64,000 nucleotides of DNA from an uncultured Clostridia bacterium (GCA_930990965.1 CAKNRQ010000003.1:52268-116267), one strand, 5' to 3'. Numbered from the stretch's first letter, positions 36,861 to 46,276 are shown. Numbers and translations are program-made. Notes: generated by a model from the letters alone, not told the origin.

Positions 36861-37871
36861 TCAACCCTTTCTCCGGAAGGTTTTGAGCCCGGGCTTTGCG
36901 TTTTTCGTGTCCTCCGCGCGGCGCTTTTCGTCGCGCTCGTAGGCTTCGATTATCTTCTGAACCAGCTCGTGGCGCACGACGTCCGCGCCAGTCAGGCGGC
37001 AGATGGCGATGTCGTCTATGTCGCGCAGCACGCGCATGGCCTCCTTGAGACCGCTGACCTTGTCATGTGGCAGGTCTATCTGTGTCACGTCGCCGGTTAT
37101 GACCACGCGGGAGCCGAAGCCTATGCGGGTAAGGAACATCTTCATCTGCTCGCGCGAGGTGTTCTGGGCCTCGTCGAGAATGATGAAACTGTCGTCCAGC
37201 GTACGCCCGCGCATGTACGCGAGCGGCGCGACCTCGATGTTGCCGCGCTCGAGGTACTTGTTATAGGTCTCGGGGCCCAGCATCTCGAATAGAGCGTCGT
37301 AGAGCGGCCTGAGGTACGGGTCCACCTTGCTCTGCAGGTCGCCGGGCAGGAAGCCCAGGCGCTCTCCTGCCTCGACAGCGGGACGGGTCAGGATTATGCG
37401 GTTCACCTGCTCACTCCTGAAGGCGGCGACGGCCTCGGCCACGGCCAGGTAGGTCTTGCCGGTGCCGGCTGGGCCTATGCCGAGGGTTATGGTGTTCTTG
37501 TTCATCGCGTCGACATAGGCCTGCTGGCCAAGGGTCTTGGCCTTTATCGGCTTGCCCTTGGCCGTGATGCACACCACGTCGCCGCCGAGCTCGCTTATCT
37601 TGGCCTCGCGGCCCTCGCGCACAAGTTTCAGGATGTAGCGCACGTTCTGCGCGTCTATGGCCTCTCCGCGGCTCGCCAGCTGCAGCAGCCCGCCTATGGC
37701 CTTTTCCGCGGCCATGACGTCTTCGGCCTCGCCTGATATGCGCAGCTGGTCGTCCCTGTCGGTGACGGAGACGTGCAGTTCGCTCTCAATTATCCTCAGA
37801 TTCTGGTCAAACGAACCGAAGACGCTGATCACGTTTTCCATGCGTTCTATGGGCATGGTCCTCTCTATCAT
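36861..37871 (-). CDS. phoH: PhoH family ATPase
   Basis: About 336 residues. N-terminal KH-like segment, then a P-loop ATPase with GPAGTGKTYLAVA (about residue 140), LTRPAVEAGERLGFLPG, and Walker B FIILDEAQNTS. PhoH proteins are predicted RNA-linked ATPases and commonly neighbour ybeY. Two ATGs (37877 and 37871) are possible; AAAGGG is better spaced for the second. Basic C-terminal tail. Confidence 0.93.
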   Translation of the reverse strand: MIERTMPIERMENVISVFGSFDQNLRIIESELHVSVTDRDDQLRISGEAEDVMAAEKAIGGLLQLASRGEAIDAQNVRYILKLVREGREAKISELGGDVVCITAKGKPIKAKTLGQQAYVDAMNKNTITLGIGPAGTGKTYLAVAEAVAAFRSEQVNRIILTRPAVEAGERLGFLPGDLQSKVDPYLRPLYDALFEMLGPETYNKYLERGNIEVAPLAYMRGRTLDDSFIILDEAQNTSREQMKMFLTRIGFGSRVVITGDVTQIDLPHDKVSGLKEAMRVLRDIDDIAICRLTGADVVRHELVQKIIEAYERDEKRRAEDTKNAKPGLKTFRRKG

Positions 37872-37896
37872 AAGCATATCCCTTTCTCTATGGGGT

Positions 37897-39078
37897 TTAC
37901 TGGTTTGCCGGAGTGTACACGGCTATGTCCTCGAGGCACTCGGCGCGCATGGTCACGATGAGCAGCCCGCCGCTCACCGAGCTTGTAAACGTGGCGTCGA
38001 GCACTTCTCCACGGCCCGCGAGCTCACGCTCGAGCGCGCTTTGCAGCGATGCTGCGAGGCCTGCGGCGAGCTCGTCTTCGCTTTGGGATGAGGCCACTTG
38101 CCCGTACTCGGATATGCGCTCGCGCACAAGTGTCACGGGCAGTGAAAACACTCCCGGCCACTCCAATGTATACTCCGTAATGATTTTACCACAGCCGGGC
38201 TCAGTTTGGCTACTCCCGGTGTAAAAATTGATGCGCTTATCCCCCAAAATGAGGGCCCAGCGCGTGTGTTCTCCGTCCTGTGAAAGCGCTTTGTACTCGA
38301 GTGGCGCGGCCGCGCTGCGCTCGTACCAGGTTCTGGCCTCCACAAGCGCGGAGGCGCGCACGTATCTCGTGTCCCCGACCTCGCTCGGCATCTCGCCCGA
38401 GACGAGCGTCTCCCCGGCCACTACGGCATCGCCGAACGCCACCAGGGGCGCACCCTGATACACTTCCATACGCTCTATTATACCCGTTGTACGGGCTGTC
38501 ACGCTACCCACGTCGCTGCGCTGCACGACGGACGGCTTCTCCACCCGCTCGCGCACACGGACGGTTGCACGCGAGGAATCCACGCTCACGCCCAGCCAGG
38601 CCAGCTCCGGTATGTCCAGGATGACGCTATTTCGTATATCGTCCGCAGACCATCCGGGCCAGAACGAACCGGGGTACACGCCCGCATCTGACAGGGCGCG
38701 CAGGATTTCACCAGTCGATACGCTCTCGTTGCCCTCCACGTCTATGTCCCAGATAAACAGGGAGCTGGCCGCGAGCAGTACAAAGCAGCTCACCGCCGCA
38801 CACAGAAGCGCTATCCTGCGCCTCAGCCTGCGCCGTATCGCCGGGACGCCGCGCTCGCGCAGCCTTTGCACCGAGCACTGCCTGCGCTCCGCGATGGCCC
38901 GCGCCTCTCCGAATTCACGGGAGTATATCCCGAGGCTTATTGTGAATTCATCCTCCGGCACGGCGTCCCAGAAGCTCACGGAGCGCTCGCTCATGGCGTT
39001 GAGCACGTCCTGGGGCTTCGCGCCCGTCACCTTTATGCGCACGCTCCCGTGCAGCAGTTCAGAAAGTTTAATCTTCAT
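37897..39078 (-). CDS. yqfD: Sporulation protein YqfD
   Basis: 393 residues. N-terminal cytosolic part with VRIKVTGAKPQDVLNAM, one membrane helix (about residues 90-110, IALLCAAVSCFVLLAASSLFIW) preceded by an arginine-rich stop, then a large extracytoplasmic domain beginning DIDVEGNESVSTGEILRAL, which resembles a POTRA-like fold. YqfD proteins are made in the mother cell during sporulation in Bacillus. The ATG overlaps the yqfC stop (ATGA). Confidence 0.9.
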   Translation of the reverse strand: MKIKLSELLHGSVRIKVTGAKPQDVLNAMSERSVSFWDAVPEDEFTISLGIYSREFGEARAIAERRQCSVQRLRERGVPAIRRRLRRRIALLCAAVSCFVLLAASSLFIWDIDVEGNESVSTGEILRALSDAGVYPGSFWPGWSADDIRNSVILDIPELAWLGVSVDSSRATVRVRERVEKPSVVQRSDVGSVTARTTGIIERMEVYQGAPLVAFGDAVVAGETLVSGEMPSEVGDTRYVRASALVEARTWYERSAAAPLEYKALSQDGEHTRWALILGDKRINFYTGSSQTEPGCGKIITEYTLEWPGVFSLPVTLVRERISEYGQVASSQSEDELAAGLAASLQSALERELAGRGEVLDATFTSSVSGGLLIVTMRAECLEDIAVYTPANQ

Positions 39079-39350
39079 TCCAGCTCCACCGAGAGTATGC
39101 GCCCCGTGACCAGCAGGGCCTCCCTGTCCATGGCCTTGAGTTCCAAGCCCTCGCCATCTATACGTACGCGGTGCGCCCTGGCGTCAATTTCCACGCGCTC
39201 GCGCGAATAGCTCAGCAGGCCCCGATGGTCCTCCACCAGCGCCTGACCCGAGCCCGTCAGCGTGACCTTAACTACGCCCAGCGCCTGACCGGGCACTTCC
39301 AGCCTCTCTGCCAGCTCCTCGCGGAGCCCGGCGCGACTGCGCTTTGACAT
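39075..39350 (-). CDS. yqfC: Sporulation protein YqfC
   Basis: 91 residues of the YqfC/YabP-like family: a basic N-terminus then a small beta-rich domain with ALVEDHRGLLSYSRERVEID and LVTGRILSVELE. YabP-type proteins take part in spore-coat formation. The ATG at 39350 has GGGGGTG upstream; a GTG two codons earlier is less well placed. Directly coupled to yqfD. Confidence 0.88.
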   Translation of the reverse strand: MSKRSRAGLREELAERLEVPGQALGVVKVTLTGSGQALVEDHRGLLSYSRERVEIDARAHRVRIDGEGLELKAMDREALLVTGRILSVELE

Positions 39351-39421
39351 ACGCACACCCCCGAGGGGAGTTTATGCGCCCAAGTCCGGCAGAATGTGTG
39401 GACGCGCCATCTGCGTCCCGG

Positions 39422-39447
39422 AGTATATGCCCGATGCCGCGCATAGG
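39422..39447. promoter_or_regulatory. Possible sigma-E-like promoter elements between yqfC and ylbJ
   Basis: In the divergent 114-base gap the minus strand has CATATACT (39429-39422), one mismatch from the sigma-E -10 consensus CATACAnT, and the plus strand has CATAGGCT a few bases away. Both neighbours are sigma-E genes in Bacillus. The -35 partners are poor and spaced about 12 bases, so this is tentative. Confidence 0.35.
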
Positions 39448-39464
39448 CTTTAGCGGGTGATGTT

Positions 39465-40421
39465 ATGCGCAGATTTGTATTCGGTTCCACCCTCGCTGCC
39501 CTCGGCCTTGCCCTGCTGCTGCTCTGGTCGGCTGAGGCTGCTGAGGGCGTGAGGCATGGACTAGGCATCTGTGCCGAGGTCATAATCCCATCGCTGTTCC
39601 CGTTTTTTGTGCTCGGCTCGTCCATCATGGAGCTCGGCATACCGCAGCGGGCCTCGCGCGCACTCTCCGGGGTTATGTCCAAGCTCTTCGGCGTTCCCGG
39701 CGCCGGAGCCGCGGCGTTTTTGATGGGCGTCATGGGCGGTTATCCGCTCGGCGCGTCGGCGGCGGCCGACATGTGCGAGAGGGGCGTCATCTCGCGCGAG
39801 GAGTGCTCGCACCTGCTGGGCTTCTGCAACAACTCCGGCCCGGCTTTTCTGGTCGGCGCGGCCGGGGCCGGCGTATTCGGCAGCGTACGCGCAGGGCTCG
39901 TACTCTACGCCTGTCACGTACTCGCCGCCCTGACCTCCGGCGTAATCATGCGCGGACGCACTGTGGGGACGTCCTCTGCCACGGGCGCCGTTCCTGAAGT
40001 GCAGCCCGGGGCGCTGGCCCGCGCCGTGACAGCCTCGGTCTGGAACATACTCAAGGTCTGCGGCTTTGTAGTGCTCTTCTCTGCCCTCGTTGCGGCCCTT
40101 GACGCCTCCGGCATGCTCTCACGCATCTCCGGTGAGCTCTCCATACACACCGGCTTGGAACTAGGCGCCGCACGGGCGCTGGCCACGGGCTTTTTTGAAA
40201 TCGGCGGCGGCATCAGCGCGCTGCGCTCCTGCTCGCACACGCGCGCAAACTTTGCCCTCTGCGCGCTGATTATAGGCTGGGGCGGGCTCTCTGTCCACAT
40301 GCAGACAGCCGCCGCAACCGTCGCTGTCAAGCCGTCAGCCGCCCGGCTGACGGCCGGGCGGCTGTTGAGTGCGGCATTGTCCGCAGCTTATGCTTATTGC
40401 ACCTATTTTCTGGCCTTCTGA
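39465..40421 (+). CDS. ylbJ: Sporulation integral membrane protein YlbJ-like
   Basis: 318 residues with about eight membrane helices and Gate-like repeats: IIPSLFPFFVLGSSIMELG and the conserved loop FLMGVMGGYPLGA with GFCNNSGPAFLVGAAG. YlbJ is a mother-cell sporulation membrane protein in Bacillus, related to nucleoside-transporter gate domains. It is divergent from yqfC, fitting shared sporulation control, and ends one base from the convergent chromate-transporter gene. Two mutually exclusive GC-rich hairpins lie inside its last 90 bases. Confidence 0.88.
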   Translation: MRRFVFGSTLAALGLALLLLWSAEAAEGVRHGLGICAEVIIPSLFPFFVLGSSIMELGIPQRASRALSGVMSKLFGVPGAGAAAFLMGVMGGYPLGASAAADMCERGVISREECSHLLGFCNNSGPAFLVGAAGAGVFGSVRAGLVLYACHVLAALTSGVIMRGRTVGTSSATGAVPEVQPGALARAVTASVWNILKVCGFVVLFSALVAALDASGMLSRISGELSIHTGLELGAARALATGFFEIGGGISALRSCSHTRANFALCALIIGWGGLSVHMQTAAATVAVKPSAARLTAGRLLSAALSAAYAYCTYFLAF

Positions 40422-40422
40422 C

Positions 40423-41016
40423 TCAGGCGCCACCGAGCTTGAAAACTATGCCCACGACCGCGCTGCCCGCTATGTAAATGACGGGGTGTATGTTCTTTGT
40501 TGGCTTTATGTTGGTGAGCACGGCCAGCACCAGGGCCAGGATTATCGGGCCCCAGACGAAGAGATCGGCAATATTGCCCGTTTCGCGCCAGAGCGACACG
40601 TTGAACAGGCTCTCACCCAGCACGCCCACACCGGCCGCGGCTATAAGCGCCGTAGACGCCGGGCGCAATCCATAGAAGGCCGCGTTTATATAGCGGTTGT
40701 CATGGTGCCTGGCGAGGAACTTGGCGAGGATCAGCACGAGTATGACGCCGGGCAGGATAGTGCCCAGCGTAGCGAGCACGGCGCCCGGGAAGCCGCCCAC
40801 AGTATAGCCGACGTATGTCGCCATATTTATGCCTATGGGGCCCGGAGTTGACTCGCTCACGGCCAGCATATCGAGCACCTGTGCGCTCGTGTACCAGCCT
40901 GTCTTCTCACCGAGGTCATACAGGAACGGCAGAGTGGCCATTCCACCACCCACGGCGAATACGCCTATTTTCAGGAACTCCCAAAAGAGGTTGAGAAGCA
41001 GCAGTGCGTAGGTCAT
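40423..41016 (-). CDS. Chromate transporter, second half-size subunit
   Basis: 197 residues, one CHR domain with about six membrane helices; GGGMATLPFLYDLGEKTGWY near the N-terminus and TPGPIGINMATYVGY are the hallmark motifs. Short-chain CHR proteins work as pairs, and the other member is immediately upstream with a 4-base overlap. Substrate may be chromate/sulfate or another anion; in gut Clostridia such pairs are common and not necessarily for chromate. Confidence 0.9.
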   Translation of the reverse strand: MTYALLLLNLFWEFLKIGVFAVGGGMATLPFLYDLGEKTGWYTSAQVLDMLAVSESTPGPIGINMATYVGYTVGGFPGAVLATLGTILPGVILVLILAKFLARHHDNRYINAAFYGLRPASTALIAAAGVGVLGESLFNVSLWRETGNIADLFVWGPIILALVLAVLTNIKPTKNIHPVIYIAGSAVVGIVFKLGGA

Positions 41017-41576
41017 GCCGCCTCACCTCCCTTCTTATGACTGTCAGCGAGTACGGTGATGACTATTCCGGCTATTGCCGCGGCAACGACCAGAAGTATG
41101 GGTGAGGCCTCGGTAAAGGCACTGAGTGCGAAGACAGGCAGAAAGATTATCACTATGCTCTTCCAGTCAACCATGGCGCTCTTCCAGAGCTTGACCACGG
41201 CGTTGACGATGAGCACCACGACGCAGGCGCGGATACCCGCGAATGCGTTCTGCACTATCGGGTACTCGGCAAAGGCCGTGAGGAACATGGCTATGACCGT
41301 TATGATGACAAGCGAGGGCAGGGCCGAAGCCAGGCCGGCCACTATACCGCCTGCCGTACCCTTGCGGTGGCGGCCTATGAAAACGCTGGTATTCACCATG
41401 ATTATGCCAGGCAGGCACTGGGCCATGGCGTAGTAATCCATAACTTCCTCGTCATTTACCCAGCCGTGCTTCTCCACGATGTCGCGCTGCAATATGGGCA
41501 GCATGGCATAGCCGCCGCCGAAAGTCAGCGCGCCGACCTTGATAAAGGCCCAGAAGAGCTGAAGATAATCTTTCAT
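41013..41576 (-). CDS. Chromate transporter, first half-size subunit
   Basis: 187 residues of the CHR family with GGGYAMLPILQRDIVEKHGW and CLPGIIMVNTSVFIG, matching the partner domain of the next gene. Translational coupling with it (ATGA overlap) suggests an antiparallel heterodimer. No transcription regulator is adjacent. Confidence 0.9.
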   Translation of the reverse strand: MKDYLQLFWAFIKVGALTFGGGYAMLPILQRDIVEKHGWVNDEEVMDYYAMAQCLPGIIMVNTSVFIGRHRKGTAGGIVAGLASALPSLVIITVIAMFLTAFAEYPIVQNAFAGIRACVVVLIVNAVVKLWKSAMVDWKSIVIIFLPVFALSAFTEASPILLVVAAAIAGIVITVLADSHKKGGEAA

Positions 41577-41612
41577 GTGTCACGCATCTCTTTCCTGCAA
41601 ATATGGGTGAAA

Positions 41613-41640
41613 AAAGGCCGGGTGAGAGTACCCGGCCTTT
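41613..41640 (-). terminator. Terminator after the phosphoglucomutase gene
   Basis: Perfect 11-bp stem (AAAGGCCGGGT/ACCCGGCCTTT), 6-base loop, followed on the minus strand by TTTTTTCACC when A-run is included; 15 bases past the pgm stop. Confidence 0.85.
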
Positions 41641-41654
41641 AACGGGAGCCGTCC

Positions 41655-43385
41655 TTACTTATTGAGGCTCTCGGCAAAGGTTCTGTAGCGTTCTATCCTC
41701 TTGTTGCAATCTTCGCGGCTCTCGCCCTGGGCCAGAATATAGACCTTTATCTTGGGCTCAGTGCCGCTCGGACGCACAATGAACGCGGTGCCGTCTGCGA
41801 GCTCAAAGTAGAGCACGTTGCTGCCGGCTATGGGGGTCTTGCCCACTACGCCGAGCTCAGCCACGGAGACCGTACCGCTCTGATAGTCGCGCATGCCCAG
41901 CACAGCTTCGCCGCCGATCTCCTTGGGGGGCTCGGCGCGCAGGGAAGCCATTATGCCGCGCATCTTTTCAAGACCGTCAAGACCGGGCATGACCAGGTTG
42001 AGCGTCAGTTCGCCGAACCAGCCGTACTTCTCATACAGCGCCTCGAGAGCGTCAGCGAGGGTCATGCCGCGCTTGAAGTAGCTGGCCGCCATTTCGGCGA
42101 TGAGCATGCTGGCCGTGACCGCGTCCTTGTCGCGGACATAGTCGCCCACCATATAACCGTAGCTTTCCTCATAGGCCAGCAGGTAATTATAGGAGCCGTC
42201 GCGCTTGTACTCTGCCAGCTTCTCGGCCATGAATTTGAAGCCGGTGAAGGTCTCGTCGACGTGGATGCCGTTCTGCTCGGCGACTTCACGGCCCATATTC
42301 GTGGTGACGATGGTCTTGATAAAGGCCGGGTTCTCGGGCATGGTGCCGGACTCGCGGCGGGCGTTTATGATGTAGTCGAGCAGCAGCACGCCCATCTGGT
42401 TGCCGGTGATGGTGTGGTATTCCCCGTCCTTGCCGCGCACCATCGTGCCGACGCGGTCCGAGTCCGGGTCAGTGCCGATGATGAGGTCGCTGCCGACCTG
42501 CTTGGCGAGGTCAACCGCGAGGTAGAAGCCCTCCGGATTCTCCGGGTTGGGGCTCTTTACGGTCGGGAAGTTGCCGTCTATCACCATCTGCTTCGGCTCG
42601 CAGAACAGGTGCTTCACGCCCAGGCGGTGCAGTGCCTCGGGTACGAGCTTATAGCCGCAGCCGTGGAAGGGCGTATAAACTATCTTGAACTCGTCGGCCA
42701 CTTCGCGCACCACCGCGGAGTTGACGCTCATCTTCATGACTTCGCCGAGGAAGGCCTCGTCAGTCTCGGCGCCTATTGTGCTGACCATGCCGCTCTCGAC
42801 GGCTTCGTCGAAGCAGACGCGCTTGACGTCCTTGAAAATATCTATCTTGCCCATCATGTCGGCCACAGCCGCCGCGTGCTTGGGCGGGAGCTGCGCTCCG
42901 TCGGACCAGTAGACTTTATAGCCGTTGTACTCGCGCGGGTTGTGGCTGGCCGTTATGTTGATACCGGCGGTGGCGCCGTAGTGGATAACGGCAAAACTCA
43001 GCTCAGGCGTGGGGCGCAGCTCGTCAAAAATGCGCACCTTTATGCCGTTGGCCGCCATTACCCCGGCCGCCTCGTGGGCGAAGCGCGAACTGTTGAGCCG
43101 GCAGTCGTAGCAGATAACTACGCCCTTGTCGCAGGCTTCCTGTCCCTCGGCCTTTATAACCTCGGCGAAGGCCTGGGTGGCCCAGCGTATCACGTGTACG
43201 TTCATGCGGTTGAGGCCGGTGGCCATGATGCCGCGCAGGCCCGCAGTGCCGAACTCCAGGGGTGCGTAGAAACGGCTCTCTATTTCCTTGTCGTCATCCG
43301 CTATAGCAGAGAGCTCCTTCCACTCCTCCTCGTCGAGTGCGGGGCTGTCCAGCCAATACTGGTATTCTTCCTTATAGCTCCTCAT
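41655..43385 (-). CDS. pgcA: Phosphoglucomutase/phosphomannomutase (PgcA-like)
   Basis: 576 residues, four-domain alpha-phosphohexomutase. The phosphoserine loop is ITASHNPREYNG (about residue 144), the metal loop GTDPDSDRVG, the sugar-specificity loop EESYG and the phosphate-binding RPSGTEPK near the C-terminus. It interconverts glucose-1- and -6-phosphate for UDP-glucose and cell-envelope polymers. The start overlaps the end of the DUF2007 gene. Terminal gene of the second murA operon. Confidence 0.94.
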   Translation of the reverse strand: MRSYKEEYQYWLDSPALDEEEWKELSAIADDDKEIESRFYAPLEFGTAGLRGIMATGLNRMNVHVIRWATQAFAEVIKAEGQEACDKGVVICYDCRLNSSRFAHEAAGVMAANGIKVRIFDELRPTPELSFAVIHYGATAGINITASHNPREYNGYKVYWSDGAQLPPKHAAAVADMMGKIDIFKDVKRVCFDEAVESGMVSTIGAETDEAFLGEVMKMSVNSAVVREVADEFKIVYTPFHGCGYKLVPEALHRLGVKHLFCEPKQMVIDGNFPTVKSPNPENPEGFYLAVDLAKQVGSDLIIGTDPDSDRVGTMVRGKDGEYHTITGNQMGVLLLDYIINARRESGTMPENPAFIKTIVTTNMGREVAEQNGIHVDETFTGFKFMAEKLAEYKRDGSYNYLLAYEESYGYMVGDYVRDKDAVTASMLIAEMAASYFKRGMTLADALEALYEKYGWFGELTLNLVMPGLDGLEKMRGIMASLRAEPPKEIGGEAVLGMRDYQSGTVSVAELGVVGKTPIAGSNVLYFELADGTAFIVRPSGTEPKIKVYILAQGESREDCNKRIERYRTFAESLNK

Positions 43386-43689
43386 TTTCGGACTCTCCTT
43401 CTAGTATATTCTTTGCTTCTTCAAGCATGGTCTCGGGGACGAATATATCCACGCCCTCCGCGCTCATACCCATCATTAAATTTCCGAATCCCCCGTAGTG
43501 CGGGAAGCGCTTGAAATACGGTATATTGCAGGAATCAAGCACTCCTGTGAGAATGGCGTCGCTCATGTCGAACTGCGAGCAGCTGGTGAGGTGCGCCGCG
43601 GCAACAAGCTCGCCATTTTCGTCCTTCGGCCACTTCTCCAGCATTTCACCGGGCAGGTCCCGGCCCCATTCGAGCTTAGGTCCTTCCAT
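43372..43689 (-). CDS. DUF2007-like small protein
   Basis: 105 residues. The segment ILTGVLDSCNIPYFKRF and the end DIFVPETMLEEAKNILEG fit the DUF2007 'putative signal transducing' fold, in which a short domain samples a small ligand. No catalytic residues can be assigned. It overlaps the phosphoglucomutase start by 14 bases, so the two are coupled. Confidence 0.65.
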   Translation of the reverse strand: MEGPKLEWGRDLPGEMLEKWPKDENGELVAAAHLTSCSQFDMSDAILTGVLDSCNIPYFKRFPHYGGFGNLMMGMSAEGVDIFVPETMLEEAKNILEGESENEEL

Positions 43690-43713
43690 TAACCTTTCTC
43701 CTTTTTATACCGG

Positions 43714-44196
43714 TCACTTGTGGTAGCGCGTCCCGGCGTTTATTGTAAAAGCCCTGTACACCTGCTCGGCCAGCATTACGCGGGCCAAGTGGTGCGGGAA
43801 AGTCATTCTGGACATGGAAAGCCGCCAGTCTGCCCTGCTCTTCAGATCAGGGTTCAGCCCGAACGATCCCCCCACGATGAAGCATATCCGGCCTACCCCG
43901 CGCCCGTCCAGGGCGCTGAACTTTTGTGCCAACTGCTCGCTGGAGCACATCTCGCCCTCCACGCAGAGCGCCGCCACATACGCGCCCTTCGGTATGGCCT
44001 TTTCTATCTCCTGCGCCTCGCGGGCAAGCGCGGCGTCTATCTCTCGCTGTGAGGGCCTGTCGCCCAGCCGCTGCTCGGCAATTTCACGCACTTCGCACTT
44101 TGTATAGCCGCCGATACGCTTGAGATACTCGGCGAAGGCGCCTTCAAAGTACTTCTCGCGCATTTTGCCGGCAAATATAAAACTCACGCCGGGCAT
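43714..44196 (-). CDS. rlmH: 23S rRNA (pseudouridine1915-N3)-methyltransferase RlmH
   Basis: 160 residues of the SPOUT family: FAGKMREKYFEGAFAEYLKRI at the N-terminus, the knot ICFIVGGSFGL and the C-terminal FPHHLARVMLAEQVYRAFTINAGTRYHK-type end with the invariant YHK. It overlaps the end of the metallo-hydrolase gene by 13 bases; a GTG at 44187 would shorten it by three residues. In Bacillus rlmH is likewise near the wal locus. Confidence 0.95.
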   Translation of the reverse strand: MPGVSFIFAGKMREKYFEGAFAEYLKRIGGYTKCEVREIAEQRLGDRPSQREIDAALAREAQEIEKAIPKGAYVAALCVEGEMCSSEQLAQKFSALDGRGVGRICFIVGGSFGLNPDLKSRADWRLSMSRMTFPHHLARVMLAEQVYRAFTINAGTRYHK

Positions 44197-44972
44197 TGCA
44201 CAAGTTCCTCCACGCTGACCGGCCCGAGTGGAGGCGCGGCAAGCAATTCAGTGGACACTCCCGCGCGGCTGAGGGCGTCGCCCACTACGTTCAGCGCCCT
44301 GCCTGGGGTGTTGTTCTCACGGCTTATATGGCCCAAAATCAGGGTCTGAGCTCCCTCCTGTGCCAAAAACACGGCCAATTTTGCACACTCTTCGTTGCTC
44401 AAGTGCCCATGCTCAGAGAGAATGCGCCGCTTCAGCATGGCCGGGTAAGGCCCGTCGCAGAGCATGTCCACGTCGTGGTTGGCCTCTATAAGCGCCACCT
44501 TCACTCCTGCCAGCGCCGACTTGACCTCATCGGTAACGGCGCCCAGGTCAGTACAAAAGCCCATGGCCCCCTCGGCCGAGTCCAAACGCAGCCCGCAGGA
44601 GCCGGGCGTGTCGTGCATAGTCGGAAATGGCGTGAGCGTCACGCCGCCGAGCTTCACGCTCTCACCCGGCTGCACCGGCTCTATGTACTCCCCCGCCTGA
44701 GGTATCATACCATCAAGGCGCGAGGCCACGGGCCGGTTTGCCAGTATGCGTACGCCGTGGTATTTTACGAGCATCGGCAATCCACTGATGTGGTCCCGGT
44801 GCTCGTGAGTTATGAATACAGCGTCCAGCCCGTCCGGCGTCAGACCCTCCTGGGCCAAAAAGCCCTTGAGCCTGCGCAGTGAAATACCGTCGTCGATCAG
44901 TATTTTGGCCCCGCCCAGCGAGGCGAGGGCACAGTTACCCGTCGAGCCGCTGGCGAATACCGTTATCCGCAT
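44184..44972 (-). CDS. walJ: MBL-fold hydrolase, WalJ/YycJ-like
   Basis: 262 residues, metallo-beta-lactamase fold with the metal motif THEHRDH (about residue 56) and downstream histidines in MHDTPG and GHLSNEE. WalJ-type proteins are putative exonucleases linked to the WalRK locus. One-base overlap with the murA stop. Its position between the second murA and rlmH, with walRK-yycHI just upstream, keeps Bacillus-like synteny. Confidence 0.9.
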   Translation of the reverse strand: MRITVFASGSTGNCALASLGGAKILIDDGISLRRLKGFLAQEGLTPDGLDAVFITHEHRDHISGLPMLVKYHGVRILANRPVASRLDGMIPQAGEYIEPVQPGESVKLGGVTLTPFPTMHDTPGSCGLRLDSAEGAMGFCTDLGAVTDEVKSALAGVKVALIEANHDVDMLCDGPYPAMLKRRILSEHGHLSNEECAKLAVFLAQEGAQTLILGHISRENNTPGRALNVVGDALSRAGVSTELLAAPPLGPVSVEELVQCPA

Positions 44973-46276
44973 CAGCCGGCGCAGACGTTCTTGTAGAGCT
45001 TTTCAGGCTCGTCCGGGTCATTCACAAGGGCTATATCGGCGCCTAGCGCGCGCAGCTTGCCCACAAAGTTCTCGTAACCACGTTCGATATAGTGGATGTC
45101 CTCCACCTCGGTTACGCCCTCTGCCACAAGTCCCGCTATGACCATGGCCGCACCGGCGCGCAGATCGCAGGCCGCCACGGGAGCGCCCGTCAGGTGGTCC
45201 ACGCCGTCTATGCAGGCGACACGGCCGTCAACGTACACGTTGGCTCCCATCTTGCGCAGTTCAGTCATGTATTTGAAGCGGTTGTCGTAAATGCCTTCGG
45301 TTATGATGCTCTCGCCGTTTGCACAGCAGAGCGCGGCGGCGAACTGCGGCTGCATGTCCGTCGGGAAGCCGGGATATGGCATGGTCTTGATGTTAACCCG
45401 GCGCAGGTTGCCGCTGGAGCGCACGACGACGCTGTCCTCGTCGGCGATTACGGTCACGCCCATTTCGCGCAGTTTGGCCGAAATGCTCTCCAGGTGGCGG
45501 GGGATGACGTTCTTTATGCGCACTTCTCCACCCGCTGCGGCGCAGGCCACCATGTACGTGCCGGCCTCTATCTGGTCGGGGATGATGGTGTAGGTGCCGC
45601 CGTGGAGGGAATCGGTTCCGTTAATTTTCACGCTGTCAGTGCCGGCGCCGCGCACGTCAGCTCCCATGGAGTTGAGGAAGTTCGCAAGGTCAACTATGTG
45701 CGGCTCCTTGGCCGCAGGCTCTATTATCGTCCTGCCGCGCGCCATGCTGGCCGCCAGGATGATGTTCATTGTAGCTCCCACGCTCACCTTGTCTAGATAG
45801 ATCTTGGTGCCGTGTAGCTTGCCGTCGAGGGCTTTGGCGTACACGAACCCGCCGGTGACTTCGACGTCGGCGCCGAGGGCCGTCATGCCCTTGATGTGCT
45901 GGTCTATGGGCCTGACGCCAAAATTGCAGCCGCCCGGCATCGTGGTCTTGGCCGCGCCGAAGCGGCCAAGCATTGCGCCAATGAGATAATAGGATGCGCG
46001 TATCTTGCGCATCAGGTCGTAGGGCGCATCGGTGTACCTGACATCGGTGCAGTCGATCTCTACCGTGTTGCGGTTTACCACACGGACCTTCGCACCCAGG
46101 TGCTCGAGTATGGTCAAGAGCATGTCCGCGTCGCTTATCTGCGGGATGTTCTCCAGCCGGCACACGCCGTTCACCATCAGTGCGGCCGGAATTATGGCCA
46201 CCGCGGCGTTTTTAGCGCCGGATACCTCTACCTCGCCGTACAGCGGCTTGCCGCCGTGAATTACATACTTCTCCAT
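44972..46276 (-). CDS. murA: UDP-N-acetylglucosamine 1-carboxyvinyltransferase (second copy)
   Basis: 434 residues. Catalytic loop PGGCNFGVRP with the Cys (about residue 116) and SGAKNAAVAIIPAAL at the N-terminus. This copy (MurA2/MurZ-like by position only) heads an operon with walJ, rlmH, DUF2007 and pgcA and has its own promoter, so the cell can adjust entry into peptidoglycan synthesis separately from division. The ATG at 46276 has GGAAAGGTG upstream; codons reaching 46342 are in the leader. Sequence differs throughout from the 18-kb copy. Confidence 0.95.
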   Translation of the reverse strand: MEKYVIHGGKPLYGEVEVSGAKNAAVAIIPAALMVNGVCRLENIPQISDADMLLTILEHLGAKVRVVNRNTVEIDCTDVRYTDAPYDLMRKIRASYYLIGAMLGRFGAAKTTMPGGCNFGVRPIDQHIKGMTALGADVEVTGGFVYAKALDGKLHGTKIYLDKVSVGATMNIILAASMARGRTIIEPAAKEPHIVDLANFLNSMGADVRGAGTDSVKINGTDSLHGGTYTIIPDQIEAGTYMVACAAAGGEVRIKNVIPRHLESISAKLREMGVTVIADEDSVVVRSSGNLRRVNIKTMPYPGFPTDMQPQFAAALCCANGESIITEGIYDNRFKYMTELRKMGANVYVDGRVACIDGVDHLTGAPVAACDLRAGAAMVIAGLVAEGVTEVEDIHYIERGYENFVGKLRALGADIALVNDPDEPEKLYKNVCAG

